From Erysipelotrichaceae bacterium (GTDB lineage: Bacteria; Bacillota_I; Bacilli_A; Erysipelotrichales; Erysipelotrichaceae), in contig JABUSI010000010.1 of the NCBI GenBank assembly GCA_021442745.1, forward strand, positions 1-5,891: a stretch of DNA of 5,891 bases, given 5' to 3'. Positions 1 through 5,891 of this stretch are shown here, in pieces (within the stretch, counting starts at the first letter, position 1; each line of letters opens with the position of its first letter). The position numbers and the translations under genes were made by a program. The notes beneath the pieces were generated by a model. It saw nothing but the letters and a program-made list of their open reading frames with translations. It ran no database searches and had not been told where the DNA came from.

Positions 1-3000
1 GTCAGCGGTACGGCATCTCTGATTTACGGTTACCATGCAAGCAATGCGACGGCCATCAGCGTGGAAGTGGCTTTTGATGAGGATCATCCGGTTGCCGAAT
101 ACATTGCCGGTTACCAGTGGTATTGTGACGGGGAATTGATTGAAGGTGCCGATGCGGCAGTATACCGGATTCCGGAAGGACTGGACCGCGGGGACTATGA
201 ATTTACCTGTGTCGTTACCGTTAGTAACAGTGATAACGGCGATTTTAAGGAATTTACGTCCGGTGCACATACCTTGCAGGTCGGAAAGAGTTCCATGGAA
301 GTGGAAACGTCTTCTCATGAAGCATACTATGACGGTACGGATAACCATTCCATTTCCGTAAAAGTAACGAAACCGGCAAGCAGTGCCGAATATGAAATCT
401 ACTACAGTACAACCGAACTGAATGAAACCAACTATGCGAGTGAAGGTTCCTTGGACCCGATCAAGGTGAAGGATGTCAATGTCGATGACGGCAATCGTAC
501 GTCCTATACGGTTTACTATTACATTCTGGATAAGACGGAAACGAAGAACTACGGCGATGCGTCCGGCCATCAGACGATTACGATCCGGCCGGTAACCCTG
601 ACGCTGCAGTCCGGTTCCGAAGTTTACTACAAGACATATGACGGTGCGGCATCCGTACAGGGTTCCGTAACCGTAAAAGATACCGACTTGTATCGTCTGG
701 TACGGGAAGGTGACATTTATGAAATCGAGGGTATCATTTCGGAAGAAGTGGATGCCGGATACATCATTGATTGTGATGCGGACTTTAACAGCCGCCATAC
801 CATGGATGCGTCTGCGGTTATTCTGTCAGATATCAAACTGGCAAATACCGACGGAACCATCAACTACAACTATGTCTTTGCGGATTCCTACCAGGTACAG
901 TTCCCGGGATACATCGAAACGAAGTCCGTTACCATTGAATGGGGCTTGACGAGTTTCGAATATAACGGCGAATTGCAGGGACCGGAAGCTGTCTTTGACA
1001 AAACACAGTTAGCGGACGCGGACAAAGACGCGATTGTGATTGTCGTTTCCGGTAAGCAGCGTTACGTGGATACGTATACGGCATTTGCGAAGATGGAACT
1101 GGCAGCGAAAGAAGAATCCGAACCGGAAGCGAACCGGATGAAGCCGACGATTCAGAGAAACACAAAGACGGCAGGCAAAGTATTGATCAGCGCAAACAAG
1201 GCATTGCCGAGTGCGAACCGGTCTGTGGAATCCGATACCCAGATTACGGACTACTCTCTGGCAAACGGTGCGCAGCAATATGAAATTACGCCGAAACAAC
1301 TGACGGTTGCGATGAAGGATGCATCCGTTACCTATGACGGGGATGACCATATCCTGAGTGAAGGGAAAATCACCGACGGCGAATTGTTCGAGGGATATAC
1401 GTTCACGTGTGAACCGGATGGCGATCCGAAGAAGGATGCCGGTGAATATACGTATAAGCCGAAGAACGTGAAGATTTTTGATAAAGACAAACTGGATATC
1501 AGTGAAAACTATGAAATCCAGACCGATTCCGGTACCCTGACCATCGGTAAGAGGACGGTTACCGTATCCGGATTTACGGTAAACGACAAATATTATGACG
1601 GTACCACCGATGCGGAATTTGCGTCCTATGACGTAACGTTTGACAACATCATCGAAGGTGACGACTTGTCACTGGATGGTTCCAAGTTAACGGCTGTGTT
1701 TGACACGGCGGATGCCGGTGAGGACAAGACCGTGACGATTACCATCGGGGAAGGTGCATTGCAGGGTGCGGATGCGAAGAATTACATCCTGGATGTTGCC
1801 GGAAGCACAACAACGACAACGGCAAGTATCATGGCGAAGGAACTGATATTTACACCGGATGGCAAGAGTACGGTTTACGGGGAAGAAGTAACTTTCACCG
1901 GTTCGTATGACGGTTTTGTCGAGGGCGAAACGATTGCGGACGTAACGTTTGCGGGACAGCCGGTTTATCAGATCGGTAAGAGTGAAGACGCAAAAGAAGC
2001 GTACACCACGGCAACGCATGCGGGAACGTATACGATTTACGTAACGGCTCCGGCGGTTACGGCAGGCAACTATTCCGTAACGACGGAAACCGGTACACTG
2101 ACGGTAATGCCTAGACCGGTAGCAGTGGAAGCTGCACCTAGAACGGCAGACAATCCGTATGTTACCAAGGTATATGACGGTACGACGAAGGCAACGGTTG
2201 GCGAAAGCGATTACCGTTTTGCGGAAGATGAAAATGCGACGGGTCCAAGCGGCGTGGTAAACGGCGATGCAATCGGCCTGACGTTTACGGCAGCGTATGC
2301 GGACAAGAACGTCGGTACGCCGGACGTCAATATGAACAACCTGAGCATTGACAATGACGACTACACACTGGTTACGGCATCCTTTACGATTCCGGGTGAA
2401 ATCACGAAGAAGTCTCTGACGATCACAGCCAAGAACAAGACCGTAACGTATGGTGTGACAACCAATCCGGTTTATGAAGTAACGTATTCCGGTTTTGCGA
2501 CCGGTGAAAACGAACATACGGCAGGTATGTTTGCGGGAACGCTGGGATACGATTGCGACTACGATTGCACAGATGCGGCGAAGAGAAATGCCGGTACGTA
2601 TGACATTATGCCGAAGGGATTAACGAGCCCGAACTACGACATTACCTTTGCGAAGGGTACATTGACGGTTAACAAGGCAACCCTGCGGATTCAGGCTACG
2701 GCATCGCCGACTGTGCTGACATACGGTTCCGATCCGTTACCGGCGTTAGGATTTACGCCGGCCGGATTGAAGTACAATGAAAGCTTTGATGACGTCGTCA
2801 CGACGGTAAAACCGTTGACCTACAACATGGGCGGTCTAACGGATATGGCTGTTACGGATGGCGAAACAACAACACGGGTTGTCAGCTCCGTGCCGGGTGA
2901 TTATACGATTACCCCGGTTATAAACGGTGTGTTTACATCAAAGAACTACAATTTTACAACGTCAGCTGTTACCGTTACGGTCAGCCAGTATAACCTGGGT

Positions 3001-5891
3001 ATTTCCGGTATTACGGTCAACAGCAAGGTGTATGACGGCACGACAACCGTCAAGGCATCCCAGATCGACTACAGCAATGTATACTTCGATGGCATTCTGC
3101 CAATCGACAGACAATACATGCAAAACAACGGTATCACCGGCGAAAGCCAGATTACCGTTGTGGCAGAATATGACAATGCGGACGGAACCGGTAAGGATGC
3201 CGGTACGGCCAAGAAGGTTAACGTGCAGATTACGTTGAACGGTGACAGTTATCTGGCACAGCGCGCATTCATCAACGGTGACCGCAACAACCAGACGGAA
3301 ACCACGGCGGACATTACGCCTAGACCAATCAAGGTAGAAGCGAACTTTACAAGCGTTCCTTATGGTGGCGAAATTCCGGAATATACGGTATCGTTCAAGA
3401 AGACGGCAGCTGCGGACTCCGGTCTGGTAAGCGGGGAAACAGCCGATGCGTCAAACGTAACGCTGACCTGTTCCTATACGACATCTTCGCAGGTAACCCA
3501 AACGGAACCGGAATATCTGATTATTACACCAAGTAATTTACATGATTCCGCTTCGACAACCATCAAGGCATCGAACTACAGCCCGATGTATGTCATCGGT
3601 AAGCTGCAGGTTTATGCGCACCAGCTGGATGCACCGCAAACGGTATGGGATACGAACAATCCGGGTACCATTACCTTTAACAAGGTAAACCCGATCGGAC
3701 AGGTGGAAGTCGACTCCTACGTATTGAAACTGCAGAAGAAAGTATCCGGAACGTTTACGGATATTGCAGGTGCCGGTACGACCATCGTTTCCGACGGAAC
3801 AACATCAAAATATACATATGACGGATTCAAGGAAACCGTCCGTTCCAACGGTGCGGGTGAATACCGCGTCGTGGCTAAGGCGATAGCATCCGAAGTCAAC
3901 AATGTCAACAAGATTAACGTTCAGGACAGTGATTTCGGAACCGGTACGAGTCTGTTTGCGACAAAAGTTACCTTCGTATATCAGAAGGGTAGCGAAAAAC
4001 AAGCCGGTGTAACGGATAATTCGCAGTTAACGGTTAACAATATGGCATCGTATGTCGTATTGGCCGGTGAAAAGAACATTCCGTTGAAGGCTGTTCTGAA
4101 GAATGCGACGGGTTATACGATCAAAAACGTGGCAAGTACCAATGCCAAGGTTACCATCAGCCAGAAGACGGATGCCGGAAGAAACGGCGATACGTTTACG
4201 TCAAGTTTCAATATGGGTTCGAACCTGGCATCCGCTGCGAATACGACCATCGTACTGACGTTGAATGCACGTCCGGCAACTCTTGTTGTCAGCATTGCGA
4301 GAACCGATGCCGGCAAGAATGAAGAAAAGAACCCGACCTACGGTTACACGCAGCCGCCGGTTTATACCGCAACGGTGAATGTAGCCACAAGCGATAATAC
4401 AACAAAATCCAACTACACCTACGATTACGTATGGTGGTTAAAAGAAGGATATTCCAAGAGCAGTGATGACAGCTGTACGACAACCTGGACGTTCCCGACC
4501 GGTAAGCCGGCAAACGAAGGAAATCCGAGTTATTACACCATCTGTGCCTTGGTAACCGCAACCCGTCTGGATAACGGTGAAACGACGGAAAACAGCAAGA
4601 CGTTCAAGAGCGATCCGCTTCTGCCGTACGTCAAGAACCTGGAAATCTATATGGCGGACTTCTATTGCGATGCAACCATCGGCAGCTTTATTGATGCAGA
4701 AGAAACACGCAGAGGATGGACGTACGGACAGACTCCTGGTGAACAGAAGATCATCAACCTGGTACCGGAAGACGTTGACGAAGTATCGCATACCGGTTTA
4801 ACGGACATTACGTTCCAGTATTCTGACGATAAGATTCACTGGAGCAAAGAAAAACCATCCGATGCCGGAACGTACTATGTACAGGCAATCATTCCGAAGA
4901 GTAACAACTTCAATGAATACGCAACGGATGCGGATTCCGTATACAGTGTATTTACGATTGACCAGACACAACTGCAGGTACCGACGAATCTGAAGGTACG
5001 GCAGAGTGAAACGGCTCCTTACGGAACCATCAGCTGGGATGCGGTATTCGCACCGAAGAAAAACGGTAACGGTACGGCAGTTCCGGTTACATACGTTGTC
5101 AAACTGTATGAAAACACCAATCCGGTACAGAATAACATGTATGCACAGAATAAGGGCGTAAGTCGCGAAGGCGTCGATCCGACACCGATCAAGACGTATG
5201 AACCGATTACCGGCACAAGCATGGATATTACGGCCGATATGCAGGAATATGCAACGTATTACTACACCGTACAGGCAGTCAGCGGCGATCAGCGCAACTG
5301 CTTAAACAGTGATATCGCAACGTCCGAAATGGTTCGGATCGGTGCGGATATTACGGTAAGCGGAAGCGGAACGTGGGCAAATAATCAGTATACCCAGACG
5401 TATGACAATACGTTTGCGACCATCAAGGCTTTGTATGGCGGTACGGTACAGGCATACCAGTGGTATGCCGGCAGCGAAGCCATCGAAGGCGAAACGGGCG
5501 CTACACTGAAAGTAAAACATGTCAGCGAAAGCGGTCCTTACAGCTGTAAACTGACAGTGAACGGGGAAACCATTTACACACCGGTGGCAATGGTAACCAT
5601 CAACCCGCGCAAGATTACGCTGACTTCTGCAACCGACAACAAGATTTATGACGGTACGGCGTTAACCAATCATGGTGTAACCGTAACGGAAGATGGCATT
5701 GCGGATGGCGAAACGATTACCTATTCCTTCACCGGAACGGTAACGAACGTATCCCAGGGCAAGGTGAACAACAGCTTTACGTATACCGTGAAGAAGTCCG
5801 ATCCAAGCGATACCGAAGCCATCGAAATGAGCGACTATACGATTACCAAGAAATCAGGTAAACTGCACATTACTCCGCGTGATATCGCCGC
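1..5891 (+). CDS. Giant multidomain surface protein with YDG, MBG, Ig-like and Fn3-like repeats (internal fragment, both ends missing)
   Basis: Frame 1 is open across the whole window: 1,963 codons without a stop, with neither start nor stop codon inside. The product is a chain of about 19 beta-sandwich-type modules, mostly YDG (Tyr-Asp-Gly-Thr) and MBG (Tyr-Gly ... Ala-Gly-Thr-Tyr ... Gly-Thr-Leu-Thr-Val) repeats, plus three Ig-like and two fibronectin III-like modules. Such strings are known from very large exported proteins of Firmicutes and some other bacteria, where they are thought to form extended stalks or adhesins. No enzyme motif, membrane segment, signal peptide or LPxTG-type anchor is visible, so export and wall attachment are inferred from the domain types only. 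Codon use is even throughout, with no frameshift or sign of a recent join. The fragment exceeds 200 kDa. I am confident that it is coding and a repeat-type surface protein; its ligand and exact function are unknown. Confidence 0.93.
13..285 (+). other. Ig-like module 1 (residues 5-95)
   Basis: The signature is an early YGY (residues 9-11), a core Trp in YQWYCDG (38-44), an Ile-Glu-Gly-Ala turn and a GDYEFTCVVT strand (64-73). This is the C-strand Trp plus F-strand Tyr-x-Cys pattern of bacterial immunoglobulin-like modules. The partner cysteine is unusual: Cys42 sits two residues after Trp40 rather than on the preceding B strand, so any disulfide with Cys70 would be non-canonical. The module resembles the one at residues 1426-1541, with the same 31-residue spacing from YGY to Trp. 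Its N-terminal edge may lie before the window. Confidence 0.7.
289..588 (+). other. Divergent YDG-like module 2 (residues 97-196)
   Basis: It opens with AYYDGTDNHSISV (residues 108-120), a YDG-type start in which the usual Thr-Thr becomes Thr-Asp. It continues with Tyr-rich strands (EYEIYYS, then TVYYYI) and ends NYGDASG...TITIRP, with the Ile-Arg-Pro linker at 195-197. The Tyr-rich middle resembles modules in which a strand ends in a phrase like 'Y-x-I-x-D' before a Tyr-Gly-Asp/Glu loop. Family assignment is looser than for the YDGTT modules further on. Confidence 0.55.
592..927 (+). other. YDG-like module 3 (residues 198-309)
   Basis: It begins after the Ile-Arg-Pro linker with VTLTLQSGSEVYY and the motif TYDGAASV (residues 212-219). 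A REGDIYEIEG segment (about 235-244) matches the Glu-Gly-Asp turn usual in the middle of YDG modules. The later part, ending in a Tyr-Val-Phe-Ala-Asp-Ser strand, is divergent. Cys258 is unpaired within the module. Confidence 0.55.
928..1290 (+). other. MBG-like Tyr-Asn-Gly module 4 with internal insertion (residues 310-430)
   Basis: The motif FEYNGELQGPEAVFD (residues 319-333) is the Tyr-Asn-Gly-x-x-Gln-x-Pro start common in MBG-type repeats. The expected penultimate strand is present as YVDTYTAFAKMEL (about 355-367), and the closing stretch DYSLANGAQQYEITPK follows at 417-432. In related modules these two parts are nearly adjacent. Here about 47 residues intervene, annotated separately. The module ends in the Ile-Thr-Pro-Lys linker. 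Confidence 0.6.
1102..1242 (+). other. Charged, non-repeat insertion within module 4 (residues 368-414)
   Basis: This stretch is rich in Lys, Glu, Arg, Asn and Ala and lacks Tyr, Trp and the alternating Thr/Val strand pattern of the rest of the protein. It starts acidic (AAKEESEPEANR) and becomes basic (Lys/Arg through residues 379-407). It interrupts the MBG-like module between its last two predicted strands without breaking the frame, and its codon use matches the surroundings. It probably forms a flexible surface loop. No known motif was recognised. Confidence 0.5.
1297..1548 (+). other. YDG-like module 5 (residues 433-516)
   Basis: It follows the ITPKQLTV linker. The motif SVTYDGDDHIL (residues 442-452) marks the YDG start, with Asp-Asp-His in place of Thr-Thr. 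It then has a GELFEGYTFTCE strand, KDAGEYTYKP (478-487, the usual Asp-Ala-Gly-x-Tyr strand), and ENYEIQTDSGTLTIGK (502-517) at the end. At about 84 residues it is one of the shorter and cleaner modules. It contains a lone Cys470. Confidence 0.7.
1552..1833 (+). other. YDG module 6 (residues 518-611)
   Basis: This is a classic YDG module. It starts with GFTVNDKYYDGTTDAEF (residues 524-540), followed by an Ile-Glu-Gly-Asp-Asp turn, a VFDTADAGEDKTVTI strand (about 566-580) and KNYILDVAGSTTT before TASIMAKEL at the boundary. The order (YDGTT, Glu-Gly-Asp, Ala-Gly-x-x-Lys-x-Val, Asn-Tyr-x-Leu, Thr-Ala-x-Ile) matches the family. It forms a pair with the MBG module that follows directly. Confidence 0.82.
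1837..2106 (+). other. MBG module 7, YGX type (residues 613-702)
   Basis: All landmarks of the YGX-type MBG module are present in order: VYGEEVTFTGSYDGFVEGET (residues 625-644), ATHAGTYTIYV (671-681), GNYSVTTETGTLTV (689-702). It closes with the MPRP linker. Its length of about 90 residues is typical. It lies directly after a YDG module, the usual pairing in these proteins. Confidence 0.85.
2116..2406 (+). other. YDG module 8 (residues 706-802)
   Basis: The start motif TKVYDGTTKATV is at residues 722-733, followed by a VVNGDAIGLTFTAAYADKNVG stretch (Asn-Gly-Asp turn, then Ala-Asp-Lys-Asn-Val-Gly), DNDDYTLV and FTIPGEITKK. An extra 15 or so residues (EAAPRTADNPYV) precede the YDG motif compared with module 6, giving a longer N-terminal strand or linker. 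Confidence 0.8.
2410..2673 (+). other. MBG module 9, YGX type (residues 804-891)
   Basis: The landmarks are KTVTYGVTTNPVYEVTYSGF (residues 813-832) with Ala-Thr-Gly-Glu after it, RNAGTYDI (862-869), and PNYDITFAKGTLTVNKA (877-893). The middle strand carries two cysteines four residues apart (Cys852 and Cys856 in GYDCDYDCTDAA), which is odd in a Cys-poor protein. Confidence 0.85.
2677..2985 (+). other. MBG module 10, longer variant (residues 893-995)
   Basis: The landmarks are VLTYGSDPLPALGFTPAGL (residues 905-923, Tyr-Gly-x-Asp-Pro-Leu-Pro, a common MBG phrase), PGDYTITP (965-972) and SKNYNFTTSAVTVTV (980-994). The loop between the Gly-Leu turn and the Gly-Asp-Tyr strand is longer than in modules 7 and 9. 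It breaks the strict YDG/MBG alternation by following another MBG module directly. Confidence 0.75.
2989..3318 (+). other. YDG module 11 (residues 997-1106)
   Basis: GITVNSKVYDGTTTVKAS (residues 1003-1020) is nearly the same phrase as in module 6 (GFTVNDKYYDGTT). It continues with a Thr-Gly-Glu-Ser-Gln turn, VVAEYDNADGTGKDAGTAKKV (about 1135-1155) and NVQITLNGDSYLA. It ends TTADITPRPI, with the Ile-Thr-Pro-Arg linker at 1105-1108. It is about 15 residues longer than module 6. Confidence 0.8.
3325..3615 (+). other. MBG module 12 (residues 1109-1205)
   Basis: It starts IKVEANFTSVPYGGEIPEY (residues 1110-1128), followed by SGLVSGETAD (1140-1149, the Gly-x-x-x-Gly-Glu turn), a TLTCSYTTS strand with Cys1157, ASNYSPMYVIGKLQVY (1190-1205) at the end. 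The usual Ala-Gly-Thr-Tyr strand is replaced by PEYLIITPSNL. The closing Gly-Lys-Leu-Gln-Val stands for the usual Gly-Thr-Leu-Thr-Val. Confidence 0.75.
3619..3930 (+). other. Fibronectin III-like module 13 (residues 1207-1310)
   Basis: HQLDAPQTVWDTNNPGTITF (residues 1207-1226) resembles the A/B strands of bacterial Fn3 modules (Leu-x-Ala-Pro ... Trp ... Gly-x-x-x-Phe). SYVLKLQKKVSGTF (1239-1252) matches the C strand, and SNGAGEYRVVAKAIASEVNN (1282-1301) matches the F strand with its Tyr-x-Val-x-Ala. A YDG at 1273-1275 lies in a Fn3 loop and is not a YDG-module start. The end is uncertain; residues 1300-1319 may be a linker. Confidence 0.65.
3958..4275 (+). other. Unassigned beta-rich module 14 (residues 1320-1425)
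   Basis: I do not recognise this stretch. It has alternating Val/Thr strands (KVTFVYQKG at 1322-1330; ASYVVLAGEKNIPLKAVLK at 1349-1367; TIVLTLNARPATLVV at 1415-1429), an NATGYTIKNV turn and no Cys or Trp. It lacks both the YDG and the Tyr-Gly/Ala-Gly-Thr-Tyr landmarks. Its size and position fit a separate beta-sandwich between the Fn3-like and Ig-like modules. It might be a diverged Ig-like fold. Confidence 0.45.
4276..4623 (+). other. Ig-like module 15 (residues 1426-1541)
   Basis: It begins PATLVVSIARTDAGKN and then has TYGYTQPP (YGY at 1447-1449) and VWW (1477-1479), the same 31-residue Tyr-to-Trp spacing as module 1. It ends with YTICALVTATRLDNGE (1512-1527), equivalent to the F and G strands. 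Cys1515 takes the F-strand position. The second cysteine, Cys1492, lies after the Trp rather than before it, as in module 1. It is longer than module 1 because of a Ser/Gly/Asn-rich loop. Confidence 0.65.
4627..4962 (+). other. MBG-like module 16, GWTYGQ type (residues 1543-1654)
   Basis: The landmarks are GWTYGQTPGE (residues 1572-1581), FQYSDDKIHWSKEKPSDAGTY (starting at 1605, ending at Tyr1625), YVQAIIP and VYSVFTIDQ (1647-1655). This is the common bacterial surface repeat whose order is Trp-x-Tyr-Gly, then Tyr-Ser ... Trp-Ser ... Lys-Pro-x-Asp-Ala-Gly-Thr-Tyr, then a closing Phe-Thr-Ile strand. It is a different subtype from modules 7, 9, 10 and 12. Confidence 0.8.
4966..5343 (+). other. 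Fibronectin III module 17 (residues 1656-1781)
   Basis: QVPTNLKVRQSETAPYGTIS (residues 1659-1678) followed by Trp1679-Asp-Ala-Val gives the A/B strands with the conserved core Trp. VTYVVKLYEN (1696-1705) is the C strand. SMDITADM (1740-1747) is the E strand, and YATYYYTVQAVSGD (1750-1763) is the F strand with its conserved Tyr-x-Val-x-Ala. The C-to-E segment (1706-1738) is longer than usual. This is the clearest Fn3 module in the window. Confidence 0.85.
5347..5604 (+). other. Ig-like module 18 (residues 1783-1868)
   Basis: AYQWYAGSEAIEGETGATLK (residues 1818-1837) followed by VKHVSESGPYSCKLTVNGE (1838-1856) is a near-textbook Ig C-to-F region: core Trp1821, Ile-x-Gly turn, Leu-x-Val strand, Ser-Gly-x-Tyr-x-Cys and the G strand. 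Only the F-strand cysteine (Cys1849) is present, so the classical B-F disulfide cannot form. It ends at the INPR linker (1867-1870). Confidence 0.82.
5608..5874 (+). other. YDG module 19 (residues 1870-1958)
   Basis: DNKIYDGTALTNHGVTVTED (residues 1879-1898) is the YDGTxLTN subtype, widespread in bacterial surface proteins. It is followed by GIADGETITYSFTGTVTNVS (1899-1918), a VNNSFTYTV strand, and SDYTITKKSGKLHITPR (1944-1960). All the usual landmarks and a typical length of about 89 residues are present. Confidence 0.85.
5875..5891 (+). other. Start of a further repeat module (truncated by the window end)
   Basis: After GKLHITPR the reading frame continues as Asp-Ile-Ala and two bases. The Ile-Thr-Pro-Arg linker is followed by a new module wherever else it occurs in this protein, so at least one more module is expected beyond the window. 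Confidence 0.5.

Noticed and set aside
1009..1350. 113-codon open frame on the minus strand
   Set aside because: It has the same antisense pattern, with Arg-rich composition and no recognisable motif, and frame 1 is clearly coding over the whole stretch.
1801..1830. Short run of Thr codons (aca/acg) resembling a microsatellite
   Set aside because: It is only five Thr codons with mixed third bases. Changes in unit number would keep the frame, so it is unlikely to be a phase-variation switch. It reads best as the last strand or linker of module 6.
1687..2517. 276-codon open frame on the minus strand
   Set aside because: It lies antisense to well-formed YDG and MBG modules. Its product is rich in Arg, Cys and Tyr, as expected from reading the abundant acg, gta and gca codons in reverse complement, and shows no domain. 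The long openness is explained by the sense strand avoiding codons that would give reverse stops in that frame.
2927..3238. 103-codon plus-strand open frame in another frame
   Set aside because: It overlaps modules 10 and 11 in a shifted frame, and its product is low-complexity Arg/Thr/Ser. The frame-1 translation contains conserved YDG landmarks in the same bases.
3817..3828. Tyr-Asp-Gly at residues 1273-1275 as another YDG module start
   Set aside because: It sits in the second half of a Fn3-like module, just before its F strand, and is followed by Phe-Lys-Glu rather than Thr-Thr. The YDG module landmarks do not follow.
4438..4791. 117-codon open frame on the minus strand
   Set aside because: It is antisense to the Ig-like module 15 and MBG-like module 16, with no domain and no independent regulatory context.
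328..5661. Recurrent tatgacggt DNA words as possible binding sites or a CRISPR-like array
   Set aside because: They encode the Tyr-Asp-Gly motif in frame each time, at irregular spacing of hundreds of bases, with divergent flanks. They reflect protein-level repeats.
1..5891. Internal isopeptide-bonded pilin or adhesin domains
   Set aside because: Lys, Asn and Asp are abundant, but I could not identify the characteristic Lys/Asn/Glu triad context of known isopeptide domains in any module. Structure prediction would be needed.

Overview
The whole 5,891-base window lies inside one protein-coding gene on the + strand. Frame 1 runs from the first base to the last without a stop (1,963 complete codons plus two bases). 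I checked it codon by codon. Neither the true start nor the stop is in the window, so this is an internal slice of a giant gene. The visible part alone would exceed 200 kDa. There is no intergenic DNA, RNA gene, mobile element or CRISPR array, and I saw no credible promoter or terminator. The many shorter open frames in the other five frames are shadows of this gene's biased codon use.

The translated product is a string of about 19 small beta-rich modules of roughly 85 to 120 residues, rich in Thr, Gly, Val, Asp and Tyr and poor in Cys (12 in 1,963). Most modules belong to two families found together in large bacterial surface proteins. YDG modules open with a Tyr-Asp-Gly-Thr motif. MBG modules have an early Tyr-Gly, then a Gly-Phe-x-x-Gly-Glu turn, an Ala-Gly-Thr-Tyr strand and a closing Gly-Thr-Leu-Thr-Val strand. 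Three immunoglobulin-like modules, two fibronectin type III-like modules and one beta module I cannot name are interspersed. Many junctions carry a short linker of the form Ile-Thr-Pro-Arg/Lys.

Layout by residue: Ig-like 5-95; YDG-like 97-196; YDG-like 198-309; Tyr-Asn-Gly (MBG-like) 310-430 with a 47-residue charged insertion; YDG-like 433-516; YDG/MBG pair 518-702; YDG/MBG pair 706-891; extra MBG 893-995; YDG/MBG pair 997-1205; Fn3-like 1207-1310; unassigned 1320-1425; Ig-like 1426-1541; MBG-like 1543-1654; Fn3 1656-1781; Ig-like 1783-1868; YDG 1870-1958; then the first residues of a further module.

Organism: GC content is near 50% by eye, and the codon preference (acg, gcg, ccg, gta, ggt, gaa) together with this YDG/MBG/Ig/Fn3 mix resembles giant exported proteins of anaerobic Firmicutes (Erysipelotrichia or Lachnospiraceae-like gut or oral bacteria). 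This is inference from style, not proof. The likely role is a long cell-surface stalk or adhesin, but the signal peptide, anchor and any binding or catalytic head would lie outside the window. I found no evidence of a new multi-gene system here. The points worth a second look are the module architecture, the charged insertion, the unassigned module and the odd cysteine placements.
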